From the NCBI RefSeq assembly GCF_902497785.1, contig NZ_CABVHK010000011.1, positions 186,001-250,000 of the forward strand: a DNA stretch of 64,000 bases. The letters run 5' to 3'. The translations under genes were made by a program, and so were the position numbers. The notes beneath the pieces are model-generated. The model was not told the origin of the DNA, did not search any database, and was given only the letters and a program-made list of their open reading frames with translations. Below, in pieces: positions 35,989-46,400 of the stretch; the stretch's first letter is position 1; every line of letters begins with the position of its first letter. Source of the stretch: Pseudomonas fluorescens. GTDB taxonomy: Bacteria; Pseudomonadota; Gammaproteobacteria; Pseudomonadales; Pseudomonadaceae.

Positions 35989-36697
35989 TGATCACATCCC
36001 CCAACTCGATACTGAATGGGTCGAACTCCCATCGACTGACAAGTTGGGCATCGAGAAGACCTCCATCCACAAACTGCGCATTCTGCTGCTGTACGGATCG
36101 ACCCGTGAGCGCTCCTTCAGTCGCCTGCTGGTAGAGGAAGCCGCTCGATTGCTGGAACACTTCGGCGCCGAGGCGCGGATTTTCAATCCGTCAGGCTTGC
36201 CGCTGCCAGATGACGCACCCGACGATCACCCACGTGTGAAGGAACTGCGCGACCTGATGTTGTGGTCCGAGGGGCAAGTCTGGTGCTCTCCAGAACGTCA
36301 CGGTTCCATGAGCGCAGTGTTCAAAGCGCAGATCGACTGGGTGCCACTGGCGATGGGCGCGGTACGCCCGACCCAGGGCAAAACCCTCGCCGTCATGCAG
36401 GTGTGTGGAGGCTCGCAATCGTTCAACGTGGTCAATCAGCTGCGAGTGCTGGGGCGGTGGATGCGCATGTTCACCATCCCCAACCAATCCTCCGTACCGA
36501 AGGCCTACATGGAATTTGATGACAACGGCCGAATGAAACCTTCTCCGTTCTACGACCGTGTCGTTGATGTGATGGAAGAGCTGGTGAAATTCACGCTGCT
36601 GCTTCGCGACCGTCAGGACTATCTGGTTGATCGTTATTCCGAGCGCAAAGAGTCAGCGGAAGAACTCATGAAACGTGTCAATCAGCGCTCCATCTGA
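35981..36697 (+). CDS. arsH: NADPH-dependent flavoprotein ArsH
   Basis: A 238-residue flavodoxin-like protein of the ArsH family. The FMN phosphate loop is YGSTRERSFSRLL (~residues 37-49), followed by WSPERHGSMS-type sequence (here CSPERHGSMSAVFKAQIDW). ArsH oxidises trivalent organoarsenicals to less toxic pentavalent forms. The ATG at 35981 lies inside the end of the arsC/acr3 chimera; a frame start at 35945 is not needed. Confidence 0.92.
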   Translation: MFDDHIPQLDTEWVELPSTDKLGIEKTSIHKLRILLLYGSTRERSFSRLLVEEAARLLEHFGAEARIFNPSGLPLPDDAPDDHPRVKELRDLMLWSEGQVWCSPERHGSMSAVFKAQIDWVPLAMGAVRPTQGKTLAVMQVCGGSQSFNVVNQLRVLGRWMRMFTIPNQSSVPKAYMEFDDNGRMKPSPFYDRVVDVMEELVKFTLLLRDRQDYLVDRYSERKESAEELMKRVNQRSI

Positions 36698-36709
36698 GGA
36701 CTTTTCACC

Positions 36710-37222
36710 GTGCAACAACACCCTTATTCCGTACTGCCTCTGGCACAGTTCAATGGCCAATTGATCTTCACCCCGTGCCCAGGCACAAAGGGCACCCGAC
36801 CATTCGAGGCGTTGCAAACCCTTAAGGATGCAGGTGCATCGGCGTTGCTGACGCTGATGCCGACCGAGGAGTTGCTTCAGACCGAGATCGACCTGCTGCC
36901 CGAAGAGTGCCAAATGCTCGGCATCGAGTGGTTTCACCTGCCCATAGAAGATGATCAAGCGCCTGGCGAAGCCTTCAAAGCCGCATGGGCTCAACACCAT
37001 CCGCGTCTAAAGCAATTGCTGACCGAAGGGAAAACCATCGCCATCCATTGCAAGGGCGGCTCGGGCCGTACCGGTTTGGTCGCCGCTCAACTGTTGATCG
37101 AAAGCGGTGTGCCCTTCAGCGATGCCATCCGCGATGTTCAGTCGTTGCGTCCACGCGCCATTCAGCATCCTGCCCATATTGAATACATCGGCCAGTTCGA
37201 CCCTCAGTCGAACTCCCTCTGA
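36710..37222 (+). CDS. Dual-specificity-type phosphatase of arsenic operons
   Basis: A 170-residue protein with the phosphatase signature HCKGGSGRTG (H113, C114, R120), complete for cysteine-based catalysis. Proteins of this type recur between arsH and gapdh in Pseudomonas arsenic islands. The start is a GTG at 36710, 12 bases after the arsH stop. The substrate is unknown; the setting suggests a role linked to arsenate or phosphate handling. Confidence 0.82.
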   Translation: MQQHPYSVLPLAQFNGQLIFTPCPGTKGTRPFEALQTLKDAGASALLTLMPTEELLQTEIDLLPEECQMLGIEWFHLPIEDDQAPGEAFKAAWAQHHPRLKQLLTEGKTIAIHCKGGSGRTGLVAAQLLIESGVPFSDAIRDVQSLRPRAIQHPAHIEYIGQFDPQSNSL

Positions 37223-37245
37223 CAACAGAGACAGAGCACAACAAC

Positions 37246-38250
37246 ATGGCTATCAAAGTTGGCATCAATGGTTTTGGCCGGATCGGTCGCCTCGCGCTGC
37301 GAGCTGCCTGGAGCTGGCCAGAGTTCGAATTCGTGCAGATCAACGATCCGGCAGGCGATGCAGCAACCCATGCGCACCTGATCAACTTCGACTCTGTGCA
37401 TGGTCGTTGGCACAACGAAGCCACTGCAGAAGGCAATCATGTTGTGATCGGCGGCAAGCGCATCAAGGTGACCGCGAACAAAGCGATTGCCGACACCGAC
37501 TGGTCGGGCTGCGATCTGGTGATCGAAGCCAGCGGCAAGATGAAAACCGTGGCGGTCTTGCAGGCCTACCTGGATCAGGGCGTCAAGCGTGTGGTGGTCT
37601 GCGCTCCGGTGAAGGAAAAGGGCGCGCTGAACGTCGTCATGGGCGTCAATCATCAGCTGTTCAATGCGGCGGAACATCGCATCGTCACCGCTGCTTCGTG
37701 CACCACCAACTGCCTGGCGCCGGTGGTGAAAGTGATCCACGAAAAGCTGGGCATTCGCCACGGCTCGATCACCACTATCCACGACTTGACCAACACTCAG
37801 AGCATCCTCGATCAGCCACACAAGGATTTGCGGCGTGCACGTGCATCCGGGATGAGTTTGATTCCGACCAGCACCGGCTCGGCCACAGCAATTGCCGAAA
37901 TCTTCCCGGAGCTGCGTGGGCGCCTGAATGGTCACGCCGTACGCGTGCCGCTGGCCAACGCTTCGCTGACCGATTGTGTCTTCGAGGTCGAGCGGGCCAC
38001 CACTGTCGAAGAGGTGAATCAGTTCCTCAAGGACGCTTCCGAGAATGAGCTGAAAGACATTCTCGGCTACGAGGAGCGTCCACTGGTGTCCATCGACTAC
38101 CGTACCGACCCGCGGTCATCGATCATCGATGCGCTGTCGACCATGGTTGTCAACGGCACCCAGGTCAAACTCTATGCCTGGTACGACAACGAATGGGGCT
38201 ATGCCAACCGCACCGTTGAACTGGCCAAGATGGTCGGTCTGGCAGTCTGA
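37246..38250 (+). CDS. Arsenic-operon glyceraldehyde-3-phosphate dehydrogenase
   Basis: A 334-residue GAPDH with NAD motif GINGFGRIGR (residues 7-16) and catalytic C152 in SCTTNC. Next to arsJ this enzyme uses arsenate in place of phosphate and makes 1-arseno-3-phosphoglycerate, which ArsJ exports; the ester then breaks down outside the cell. This is established for GAPDH/ArsJ pairs. It is complete and lies 23 bases after the phosphatase gene. Confidence 0.92.
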   Translation: MAIKVGINGFGRIGRLALRAAWSWPEFEFVQINDPAGDAATHAHLINFDSVHGRWHNEATAEGNHVVIGGKRIKVTANKAIADTDWSGCDLVIEASGKMKTVAVLQAYLDQGVKRVVVCAPVKEKGALNVVMGVNHQLFNAAEHRIVTAASCTTNCLAPVVKVIHEKLGIRHGSITTIHDLTNTQSILDQPHKDLRRARASGMSLIPTSTGSATAIAEIFPELRGRLNGHAVRVPLANASLTDCVFEVERATTVEEVNQFLKDASENELKDILGYEERPLVSIDYRTDPRSSIIDALSTMVVNGTQVKLYAWYDNEWGYANRTVELAKMVGLAV

Positions 38251-38259
38251 GGAGCGGTC

Positions 38260-39480
38260 ATGAAAGCGTTGTCAGCCCTCGCGCCGGAAGTGCGGCAGTA
38301 CCTGCTCGTCACGGGCAACTACTGGGCCTTCACCCTCACCGACGGCGCCTTGCGCATGTTGGTGGTGCTGCACTTTCACGCGTTGGGCTACAGCCCACTG
38401 CAAATCGCGGCATTGTTTCTGTTCTACGAACTCTTTGGTGTGATCACTAACCTGGTGGGTGGCTACCTCGGCGCCCGGCTGGGTCTGAACCGAACCATGA
38501 ACATCGGGCTGGGCCTTCAGGTCGCGGCGCTACTGATGCTGACGGTTCCTGTCGCCTGGCTAACCATCCCGTGGGTGATGGGCGCTCAGGCGCTGTCGGG
38601 GATTGCCAAAGACCTGAACAAGATGAGCGCCAAAAGCTCCATCAAGCTTCTGGTTCCGGATGGGCAACAGGGCAAGCTCTACAAGTGGGTGGCCATTCTC
38701 ACCGGCTCGAAGAACGCGCTCAAAGGTGTCGGCTTCTTTCTTGGCGGAGCGTTGCTGGCACTTATCGGCTTCAAAGGCGCCTTGCTGGCCATGGCGGGTG
38801 TCCTGGCGCTGATCTGGATCAGCAGCTTGATTCTGTTGAAGAAGGACCTGGGCAAGGCCAAAGCAAAGCCAAAATTTCGCGACATCCTCTCCAAGAGCCG
38901 GGCGATCAATATCCTCTCAGCGGCGCGGATGTTTCTGTTTGGTGCTCGCGATGTCTGGTTTGTAGTGGCCTTGCCGGTGTACCTGAGCAGTGTCTTGGGC
39001 TGGGACTTCTGGAAGGTGGGTGGCTTCCTCGCGGCCTGGGTAATCGGCTACGGCATCGTGCAATCCTTCGCGCCTAACATCACCGGCAAGAAACGTGGAC
39101 ACGTACCGGACGGTCGCGCGGCATTTTTGTGGGCACTTGCACTGGCAGGGTTACCTGCGGCAATCGCGCTCGGGTTAAACACGGGTTTGTCGCAACAGAG
39201 GGTGCTGCTCGGCGGATTAATGGTCTTTGGCGCGCTGTTCGCGGTGAATTCGTCACTGCACAGCTACCTGATTGTCTCTTACGCCAAGAAAGACGGCGTG
39301 TCGCTGGACGTAGGTTTTTACTACATGTCGAACGCTATGGGACGACTGATCGGCACGGTGCTCTCCGGTTGGGTTTATCAGGTGTATGGGCTGGGTGCGT
39401 GCTTATGGATATCGAGCGCATTCGTGCTGCTCGCAGCACTGATTTCTATTGGGTTGCCCAGGCATGCCGAGGCGATATAA
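38260..39480 (+). CDS. arsJ: Organoarsenical efflux permease ArsJ
   Basis: A 406-residue major facilitator superfamily protein with about 11-12 membrane segments. Typical ArsJ features include the N-terminal ALAPEVRQYLLVTGNYWAFT segment and GALRMLVVLHFHALGYSPLQ. It exports 1-arseno-3-phosphoglycerate made by the upstream GAPDH. It starts 9 bases after gapdh. With acr3 and arsC lost, this pair is the only arsenate route left in the locus. Confidence 0.92.
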   Translation: MKALSALAPEVRQYLLVTGNYWAFTLTDGALRMLVVLHFHALGYSPLQIAALFLFYELFGVITNLVGGYLGARLGLNRTMNIGLGLQVAALLMLTVPVAWLTIPWVMGAQALSGIAKDLNKMSAKSSIKLLVPDGQQGKLYKWVAILTGSKNALKGVGFFLGGALLALIGFKGALLAMAGVLALIWISSLILLKKDLGKAKAKPKFRDILSKSRAINILSAARMFLFGARDVWFVVALPVYLSSVLGWDFWKVGGFLAAWVIGYGIVQSFAPNITGKKRGHVPDGRAAFLWALALAGLPAAIALGLNTGLSQQRVLLGGLMVFGALFAVNSSLHSYLIVSYAKKDGVSLDVGFYYMSNAMGRLIGTVLSGWVYQVYGLGACLWISSAFVLLAALISIGLPRHAEAI

Positions 39481-39498
39481 AGCCACTCTGAAGTGGCT
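39481..39498 (+). terminator. Hairpin directly after arsJ
   Basis: AGCCACT (39481-39487) and AGTGGCT (39492-39498) form a perfect 7-bp stem with a CTGA loop starting at the base after the arsJ stop. There is no T-run, so termination efficiency is uncertain. Confidence 0.4.
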
Positions 39499-39689
39499 TG
39501 CAACCAGTCGCCAAGGCCGAGCCGCGACCGTCAAGACGTACCTCATCCCGTACATCGACGGCATCGATACCGAAAAGCATCAATGTTTTGAAAGAGAAAG
39601 AGCGAGGATTTCAGTCTCGTTTCCCGCTCCAGATGTTTGTGCGCGATTTGTGTGTGGGTGTCGGGATCTCGCAATTACATAGCTTTCAC

Positions 39690-40742
39690 CTAATTCGGCA
39701 ACTGGGTCCAGAGCATCCACACGGAGACTGCACACAGCACCGTCATCAGGCAGATACCAACGATCAACCAGCGTCGCTCAATGATAAAGGAGCGCTGGTC
39801 CGCCTGGAGTTCGTCGCGCGCTTTCGTCATCGCCTTCAGTTTATTGGCGGCATCGCTCGCGGCGCTGGCATACGCATCACGCTGCCGGGTCGCTTCGACC
39901 AGTTTCGCTGCCGTCTCTGCAGCGCTTTGCCGTGCTTGTCGCAGGGCATCGTCGGCGGTGCTCACGTGCTGTTTCAGCTGGATATTTTCCTGGCGGATGG
40001 CTTCGATATTTTTCAACTGTTCCTTGGCCACCGATTCCAGAAATGCTTTTGAACTCGGGTTGCTCAGCACCACGCCCTGCAGGTAGCCATTCGGTCCTTC
40101 AAGTGTCCGCTTGATGCGTTGACGGTGTGCCTCTTCGCGATCATCGGTGGTGTCCTCTTCCGGGGTCTTGTACTCGAAGACCTTGGGAATACCGACCTCC
40201 ACAAGCGGAATACCGAGCGCTCTGAGTTCGGTCTGCTTGGCGGCATCCACTGCGTGGGTGTTGTGGATCTCCAGGTAAAGTTTGCCTTCCCATTTGGTGG
40301 TCAGCCAATGCGCTGCCTGGAATTCCAGATAGATGTCCACGTAGCGATTGCCATTGACTGTAGTCACCAGCTTTTCAGCTTCGATATGGGTGATGGTGAT
40401 CGGTATTTGATGGCTGTTCCTTGATTTGCCGCTGGCAGGGAAATCGAGGCTCAAGGTCATCGTTGTGACGCTGAGCAGTGCCTCTTTGAACAGGAGGTGA
40501 TTCAGCGACTCCCCCTCGCCATGGCCGCCACTACCGTCGCCGATGTAGGAGAAGTAGCAGCTCTCGCCCTTCATGACATGTTTGACCGGAACGCGCTTTC
40601 CGGGCCGATGGTTGCTGAAGTAACGGTCGGGTGTGGGTTGCCCGTTGAACTGGGTCGTGCGCTGATGGGCGACTTGTCTGGCCGTGACCATGTGGTCGAG
40701 GCCGGCATCGTGAGGGGAGGTGAATGCGCGTGTTTTTGCCAT
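39690..40742 (-). CDS. CoiA-like PD-(D/E)XK nuclease domain with coiled coil and C-terminal membrane anchor
   Basis: A 350-residue protein. Residues ~55-190 resemble CoiA-like proteins: HGEGESLNHLLFKEAL (hallmark ES..H...K), then D136 and KLYLEIHNTHAVDAAK with E158 and K169, consistent with a PD-(D/E)XK nuclease core. Residues ~235-320 are a long charged coiled coil, and 324-345 are a single membrane segment (WLIVGICLMTVLCAVSVWML). The nuclease would thus be tethered to the inner membrane facing the cytoplasm. It is divergent from the caspase/CHAT operon, 211 bp away. The function is not known; restriction of incoming DNA is one option. Confidence 0.65.
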   Translation of the reverse strand: MAKTRAFTSPHDAGLDHMVTARQVAHQRTTQFNGQPTPDRYFSNHRPGKRVPVKHVMKGESCYFSYIGDGSGGHGEGESLNHLLFKEALLSVTTMTLSLDFPASGKSRNSHQIPITITHIEAEKLVTTVNGNRYVDIYLEFQAAHWLTTKWEGKLYLEIHNTHAVDAAKQTELRALGIPLVEVGIPKVFEYKTPEEDTTDDREEAHRQRIKRTLEGPNGYLQGVVLSNPSSKAFLESVAKEQLKNIEAIRQENIQLKQHVSTADDALRQARQSAAETAAKLVEATRQRDAYASAASDAANKLKAMTKARDELQADQRSFIIERRWLIVGICLMTVLCAVSVWMLWTQLPN

Positions 40743-40953
40743 GGGTTGTCAAACCTTCCGTGGGTGGTGAAGCGTGGTCACAGAACTCTAACCGATTCAG
40801 TGAAATTCAAAAAAGCCTCGGCAATGCCATACACAATCAGGCATCTCGGCTGAACGCCGCGTAATCCGTGCCTGCCGGGCAATCTGGCGCCTTGAAATAA
40901 CGCCTTGCGTGAACTTAAATCCACTGAGCACGTTTGTCTGTGAGACGCCTGCC

Positions 40954-42546
40954 ATGAAACTCTCTGGTGATGTGCTCGGCAAACTCGGCGTCAGCCACGC
41001 CGATGTGGACAAATACCTCGAACCGCTCACTGCGGCGATGGCCAGGTACGGCATTGCTTCCCGGTTACGCATCGCCCATTTTCTCGCCCAGGTGGTCCAC
41101 GAGTCCGGGCACTTCAAGCATGTCGAAGAGAACATGAATTACTCGGTTGACGGCTTGCTCAATGTGTTCGGCAAGTATTTTCCTTCCCGGTCCCTGGCCC
41201 AGACCTACGCGCGCAAGCCGATGATGATCGGCAACCATGTCTATGCCTCGCGAATGGGCAATGGCGACGAGGCGAGCGGCGATGGTTACCTGTACCGCGG
41301 CCGGGGGCTGATGCAACTCACGGGTAAATCAAACTACAAGGCGTTTTCAAACTGGCTTGAGGAAGACGTGGTGGCCGCGCCCGAGCGCGTTGCCCAGCAC
41401 TTTGCCTCGCATTCGGCGGTGTATTTCTGGGACAGCCACCACCTCAATCGGTTGGCCGATACCGACGACATCCGGCGCATCACCGAGGCCATCAATGGCG
41501 GGCTCAAGGGCTTCGACGAGCGCCGCCTGCTGCTGGAAAAAGCCAAGGCCGCGTTGCGCGATGAGCCCGAAGGCCAGAGCCCTGCGGCCGAGCTGGACAG
41601 CACGGACTTCAAGCCGGCCCATCAGGTAGCGCCTCTGCAATTGAACCTGCGTTCGGCCCCGCGTGTGACACCGGCAACCTGGGTGGCCACGCTGCATCAG
41701 GGTTGCAAGGTCGAGGTTGTCAGCCAACTCGCCGAGGGTTGGGTGCAGATCCGAGTGCAGATCGGCCACGCGGTGCGCGAAGGGTTTGTGGCCGAACAGT
41801 ATCTGGCGCCGCTGCCAATCTCCCGTGGAGGGTTCGACCCGGTAGAAGCGCCGGTGCCAGAACGGGTATTCCCGGGTGTGCACTTGCAGCAGAACCTCAA
41901 GGCCATTACCCGCAAAAGCGAAACAGGCAGGGCCTACCCACTCGGTGAAGGCCGGCGCCCGCACCGCACGGCGAGCAAGCCTTCGGCCCGGGCGGCGCAA
42001 CTGCTGAAAATCATCGATTACCTGGACTGTGCCGCAGCCGCCCACCGTCGTTACAAAGCCGCCGCCGGCAGCACCTGTAGCGATATCTACGCCTATGATT
42101 ATTGCCACCTCGCCGGCGTCTACCTGCCACGGGTCTGGTGGACCGAACGCGCTTTGCTGCGCATCACCGGAGGTGAAAGCGTGCCGGTCGCTTATGGCCA
42201 GAGCGTGCGCGAACTCAACGCCAACGCCCTGCACGATTGGCTGGAAGACCATGGCCCCGGGTTCGGCTGGTACCGCGAGCTAGACCTGACGACCCTGCAG
42301 GCCGCCGCCGACGCCGGCGAAGTCTGCCTGATCGTGTCCCGGCGCAAAGACCCGAACCTGGCCGGTGAAATCGCGCTGGTGGTCCCTCAGCAGGATGGGT
42401 TCCAGGCCCGGCATGACGCTGCCGGCCGGGTGACGCGGCCGGTGCAGTCGATGGCCAGCGGCAGAAATCGCAAGTACACCGTCAGCCGCTCGGCCTGGTG
42501 GCTGAACGACCAGTACCAGTCCTTTGCTTTCTGGCGTCATCCCTGA
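40954..42546 (+). CDS. GH19 lysozyme/chitinase-like, SH3 and C-terminal cysteine-peptidase-like protein
   Basis: A 530-residue protein. Residues 1-200 are a glycoside hydrolase family 19 domain (VVHESGHFKHVEENMNYS with catalytic-type E50 and E59; GYLYRGRGLMQLTGKSNY). Residues ~225-285 look like a bacterial SH3 domain (LNLRSAPRV, GWVQIRVQ, GFVAEQYL). The last ~160 residues contain TCSDIYAYDYC (C375) and GEIALVVP, suggestive of a CHAP/NlpC-like fold. There is no signal peptide. ATG 40954 was chosen; an in-frame GTG exists at 40909. It lies 24 bases before the caspase gene. It could attack a cell wall on lysis or after delivery. Confidence 0.75.
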   Translation: MKLSGDVLGKLGVSHADVDKYLEPLTAAMARYGIASRLRIAHFLAQVVHESGHFKHVEENMNYSVDGLLNVFGKYFPSRSLAQTYARKPMMIGNHVYASRMGNGDEASGDGYLYRGRGLMQLTGKSNYKAFSNWLEEDVVAAPERVAQHFASHSAVYFWDSHHLNRLADTDDIRRITEAINGGLKGFDERRLLLEKAKAALRDEPEGQSPAAELDSTDFKPAHQVAPLQLNLRSAPRVTPATWVATLHQGCKVEVVSQLAEGWVQIRVQIGHAVREGFVAEQYLAPLPISRGGFDPVEAPVPERVFPGVHLQQNLKAITRKSETGRAYPLGEGRRPHRTASKPSARAAQLLKIIDYLDCAAAAHRRYKAAAGSTCSDIYAYDYCHLAGVYLPRVWWTERALLRITGGESVPVAYGQSVRELNANALHDWLEDHGPGFGWYRELDLTTLQAAADAGEVCLIVSRRKDPNLAGEIALVVPQQDGFQARHDAAGRVTRPVQSMASGRNRKYTVSRSAWWLNDQYQSFAFWRHP

Positions 42547-42570
42547 CGCCGTGCGTACCAGGAGCTCTTT

Positions 42571-43368
42571 ATGGACAAGCGTGCGCTGTGCATTGGCATC
42601 AACGACTACCCGGGCACCGAAAATGACCTCAAGGGCTGTGTCAACGATGCCCATGACTGGGCGCAAGCCTTGGGCAATCGCGGCTTTGTGGTCAACACCT
42701 TGCTCGATGCCGCGGCCACCAAACTGGCCATGGTCGGCGCCATGACGCAAACTATCGCCGAGGCCGGGGAGGGTGGCCTGGTGGTGTTCACTTATTCCGG
42801 CCACGGTACCTGGGTGCCAGACCTTGGCGCAGACGAGCCTGACGGGCGCGATGAGGCCTTGTGTCCCAGGGACATCGCTGAGGGCAATGCCCTGCTCGAT
42901 GACGAGATCGAGGCGATCTTCGCCAAGCGTGCGCGCGGCGTACGTATCCTGTTGATCTCCGACAGTTGCCATTCCGGCTCGGTGACCCGTGGCGACAGCA
43001 GCGAACTGGACCCGGAACTGCCGCGGGCGCGCTTTTTACCCCCTCAGGTCTGGATGCCCCCAGAGCAATTTATCAACGTCGCGCAACGGCCCAGGCAGTT
43101 GTTGGGCGGTTTGGCGCGCAGCGGTGGCGACCTGTTGCTGGCCGGTTGCACGGACAGCCAGTTGAGCTGGGACACGCGCTTCAAGAACCGCCCCAACGGC
43201 GCCTTCACTTATTACGCCTTGAAAACCCTGGCCAGTCTCGATGCCACGGCGACCTATCAAGACTGGATCAAGGCGATCAGTCCGACTTACCTGCCCACAA
43301 ACCAATTGCCGCAAGATCCACAGCTGTTCGGCAGCCGCACGGCGCGTCACTGGCCAATTCTGAGCTGA
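42571..43368 (+). CDS. Caspase-family peptidase (metacaspase-like, C14)
   Basis: A 265-residue stand-alone caspase domain. The dyad is complete: H78 in YSGHGT and C133 in ISDSCHSGS. The first strand ALCIGINDYPG and NDAHDWAQAL are typical. Bacterial metacaspases usually cut after arginine or lysine, but specificity cannot be read here. It starts behind CAGGAG, 24 bases after the GH19 gene and 38 bases before the giant CHAT gene. This layout suggests that it activates, or is activated by, a neighbour. Confidence 0.9.
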   Translation: MDKRALCIGINDYPGTENDLKGCVNDAHDWAQALGNRGFVVNTLLDAAATKLAMVGAMTQTIAEAGEGGLVVFTYSGHGTWVPDLGADEPDGRDEALCPRDIAEGNALLDDEIEAIFAKRARGVRILLISDSCHSGSVTRGDSSELDPELPRARFLPPQVWMPPEQFINVAQRPRQLLGGLARSGGDLLLAGCTDSQLSWDTRFKNRPNGAFTYYALKTLASLDATATYQDWIKAISPTYLPTNQLPQDPQLFGSRTARHWPILS

Positions 43369-43406
43369 CGCCGAGTGCCTATCCCTTTGCCGTGGAGGCT
43401 GCGGGT

Positions 43407-46400
43407 ATGAAAACGTTTGATGAGAAAACCCCGCCAACGCCGGGTTTGAAGCTGCCGCTGCTGCATGCGGCAACGGCTGGCGGGGCCATGCCCCAGGCCT
43501 TGACCTTGCCCGGCAGTCGCGGGCCGGGTGGCGCCGGCGTCGGCCTGCTGGACAACGTGCAGGTCAAGCGCACCTGGCAGTTGGCGCCGACGAGCCGCAG
43601 CGGCGACGCCCCCCATGCCGAAGTGCTGGCAGCCGATCAGGGCTTGCTGGCGCTGGAGGCCACCGACGGCACCACGATTTTTATCCGCACCGACACCCTG
43701 ATTGAGCAATTGCGCCGCACCCGCCCGGAGCTGGTGGACGCCTCGGGGGCGGTGGACTTTGCCGGCTTGCGCGACAAGGCAGATGTCAGCCGTGGCGCCC
43801 TGGGCTGGGTCTGGCAGCAGATCAGCGAGCTGGTGCTGAGCGACGATGCAATCACTGCCGAAGCCTGCAGCCAGATCAGCGATGTGCTCGGCGCCCCGGC
43901 CATCGATTGGGCGGCGCGTAGAAGCGCCAAGACCTTAATGGCGGTGATCGAACGCACCCTGGCCGGCGAGCCCGGGCTGTATCGCTGGGATGGCGGGCTG
44001 CTCCAGGCCCCGGACCGACACGCCGCGCAAGACCCGCGCCTGATCGAGGCCGCTCAGGCCGGACCTTTGTTGGTGTTCATTCACGGTACGGGTTCGCACA
44101 CCTTGGGCAGCTTTGGCGACTTGCCCGGCACGGGCGCCTGGCGTGCCCTGCAAAATGCCTTTGGCCAGCGCATCTTCGGTTTCGAGCACCGGACCTTTTC
44201 CGAAAGCCCGATCGACAATGCGCTGGCCCTGGTCAACACGCTGGCGCCCGGCACCCGCCTCAACATCGTCAGCCACTCCCGTGGCGGTCTGGTCGGCGAT
44301 TTGTTGTGCCTGGACCCGACCGACAAAAGCCTGGGTGAACTGATCGAACGCTACCGCAGCACGCCCAGGCCCGACGAGGCGGAGCGCGAGCGCACCAAGC
44401 CGGCGCTGGCCGCCGAGCGCGAACAGTTCGCCGCTCAGGAGCAGGTCAAGTTGCGCCTGCTGGTCGATCTGCTCAAGCAGAAAAACCTGCAAGTGGGGCG
44501 CTATGTGCGGGTGGCGGCACCGGCCCGGGGTACGTCTTTGCTGTCGGACAACCTGGATGTATTTCTGTCCTGCCTGCTGGGCTTGGTGCGCAAGTTTGGC
44601 GCCTGGAGCATTGGCGCCTCCACCAGCCTGATCGCCACGCCGTTGGTCGGGGCCGCGGCCAAGGACCTGGCGGACCGCGGCCTGACATTTCTAAGCCGTA
44701 TCGTCCTGGAAATTGCCGACAAACGCCTGGAGCCGCAAACCGTGCCCGGCATCGAGGCGATGCTGCCGGAAGCGCCGATGAGCATGCTGCTTGGCAAGGC
44801 GCGGGTGTCGCCTTCAGTGCAGATGGCGGTGATCGCCGGTGACATCGAGGCCAGTGGCAACGGCGTCTTGCAGCGGGTTGGGGTGATGTTCGTCGATTGG
44901 GCTTTTTTCGACCGGGCGCGCAATGATTTGGTGGTGGACACGGAATCCATGTACGGCGGCATCTTGACCCGTGTCGAGCAGTCCCGGGCGATTTTCGTGC
45001 ACAGCGCCCAGGTCAACCATTTCCGCTACTTTCGCGATGACGTCAAATACCAGAACCTGCCGCTGCCCAGCGCCCTGCGGACCTGGCTACTCGATCCCGC
45101 GCCTCAGGGGCGCGCGCCCTGGCGAGAAGAACTGACGCTGCCGGGCCAGGCCGAGGAGGACCAGGGAGCAGCCGACCGTGGCGAGCCGACAACCGCGGCC
45201 AACGCCCGGCCGGTGTTGATTTTCCTGCCGGGCATCCTCGGCAGCCACCTGGCGGCCGACGGTAACCGGGTCTGGCTCGACCCGCTGGGCCTGTCCACGG
45301 GGAGTCTGCCGCGGATTGCCATCGACAGCCGCCGCACGGTACGCAAGGACGGGCTTGTCGAGTTGACCTATGGCAAGTTGGTGGAGTATTTGCAAGACAG
45401 CCATCGGGTGACGGTCCACGACTATGACTGGCGCCAACCCATTGCGGCACTGGGCAAGGAACTGGCCGGAGTCATCCGCAACGCGCTAACCAATCATCCC
45501 GATCAGCCAGTCCGGTTGCTGGCCCACAGCATGGGTGGCTTGCTGGTGCGGGCGGCCTTTGCCGCCGACAAGACCCTCTGGCCGGAATTGGTCGCGCGCC
45601 CCGGCGGCCGGCTGCTGATGCTCGGCACACCGAACCAGGGTTCCTATGCCTTCGTCGAAAACCTGCTCGGGCAATCCGATACCGTGCGCATGCTGGCGCG
45701 GGTCGACTTCGCCCACAATTTGCAGCAAATACTCGATGTCGTCGCCGGCTTTCCCGGTGCTCTGCACCTGTTGCCGGCACCTGATTTCAAAGACACAGGG
45801 CACCTGGCCAAGGTGGAGTTTTACAAGGCCGGCTATTGGAAAACCCTGGCCGGGCTCAACGACGACTTCTGGTTCGGCAAAAACCTCGGCGGGCTGCCCA
45901 ATCAAGCTGCACTGGATCAGGCGCAGGCGTTCTGGAAGGACATGCTCGACACCCGCTGGGTCGACCTGGACCAGACTCGCATCGCCTACGTGTTCGGCAA
46001 GGCCGACAACACGCCCTGTGGCCTGGAGATTATCGATAAGGCCGGCAAGCCGGCGCGGCTGATGATCCGGGGCACCGGCAGTGGTGATGGTTCGGTGACC
46101 TGGCGCTCCGGGCGCTTGCCGAATCTGCCCGAGGAGCGCTACTGGTTCATGCCCGTCGACCATGGCGGCCTGACCGGCACCCGCAAGTACTTCAGCGAGA
46201 TCCAGGCACTGTTGAGCAAGGGCGTTCCCAACACCCTGGGGCGCCTGCCGGTCAACCGCGCAGAGGAACAGCGTGCCCCCTTGATCAGCTACCGGGGCGG
46301 GCCACCCCTGTATCCCACGGATCAGGAACTGCTCAGCCGTATTCTCGGTAGCCGCAGCAGCCTGTTGCGCAGCCGCAAGCGCAGCGTGCTGCAGATCGTG

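Noticed and set aside
39498..40052. 184-codon ORF on the plus strand after arsJ
   Set aside because: It is antisense to the CoiA-like gene, which has coherent domains, a coiled coil and a membrane anchor.
42966..43406. 147-codon upstream extension of the giant CHAT protein
   Set aside because: It would overlap the caspase gene in another frame. The Arg/Gln-rich extension looks like a shadow, and a GGAGG site supports ATG 43407.
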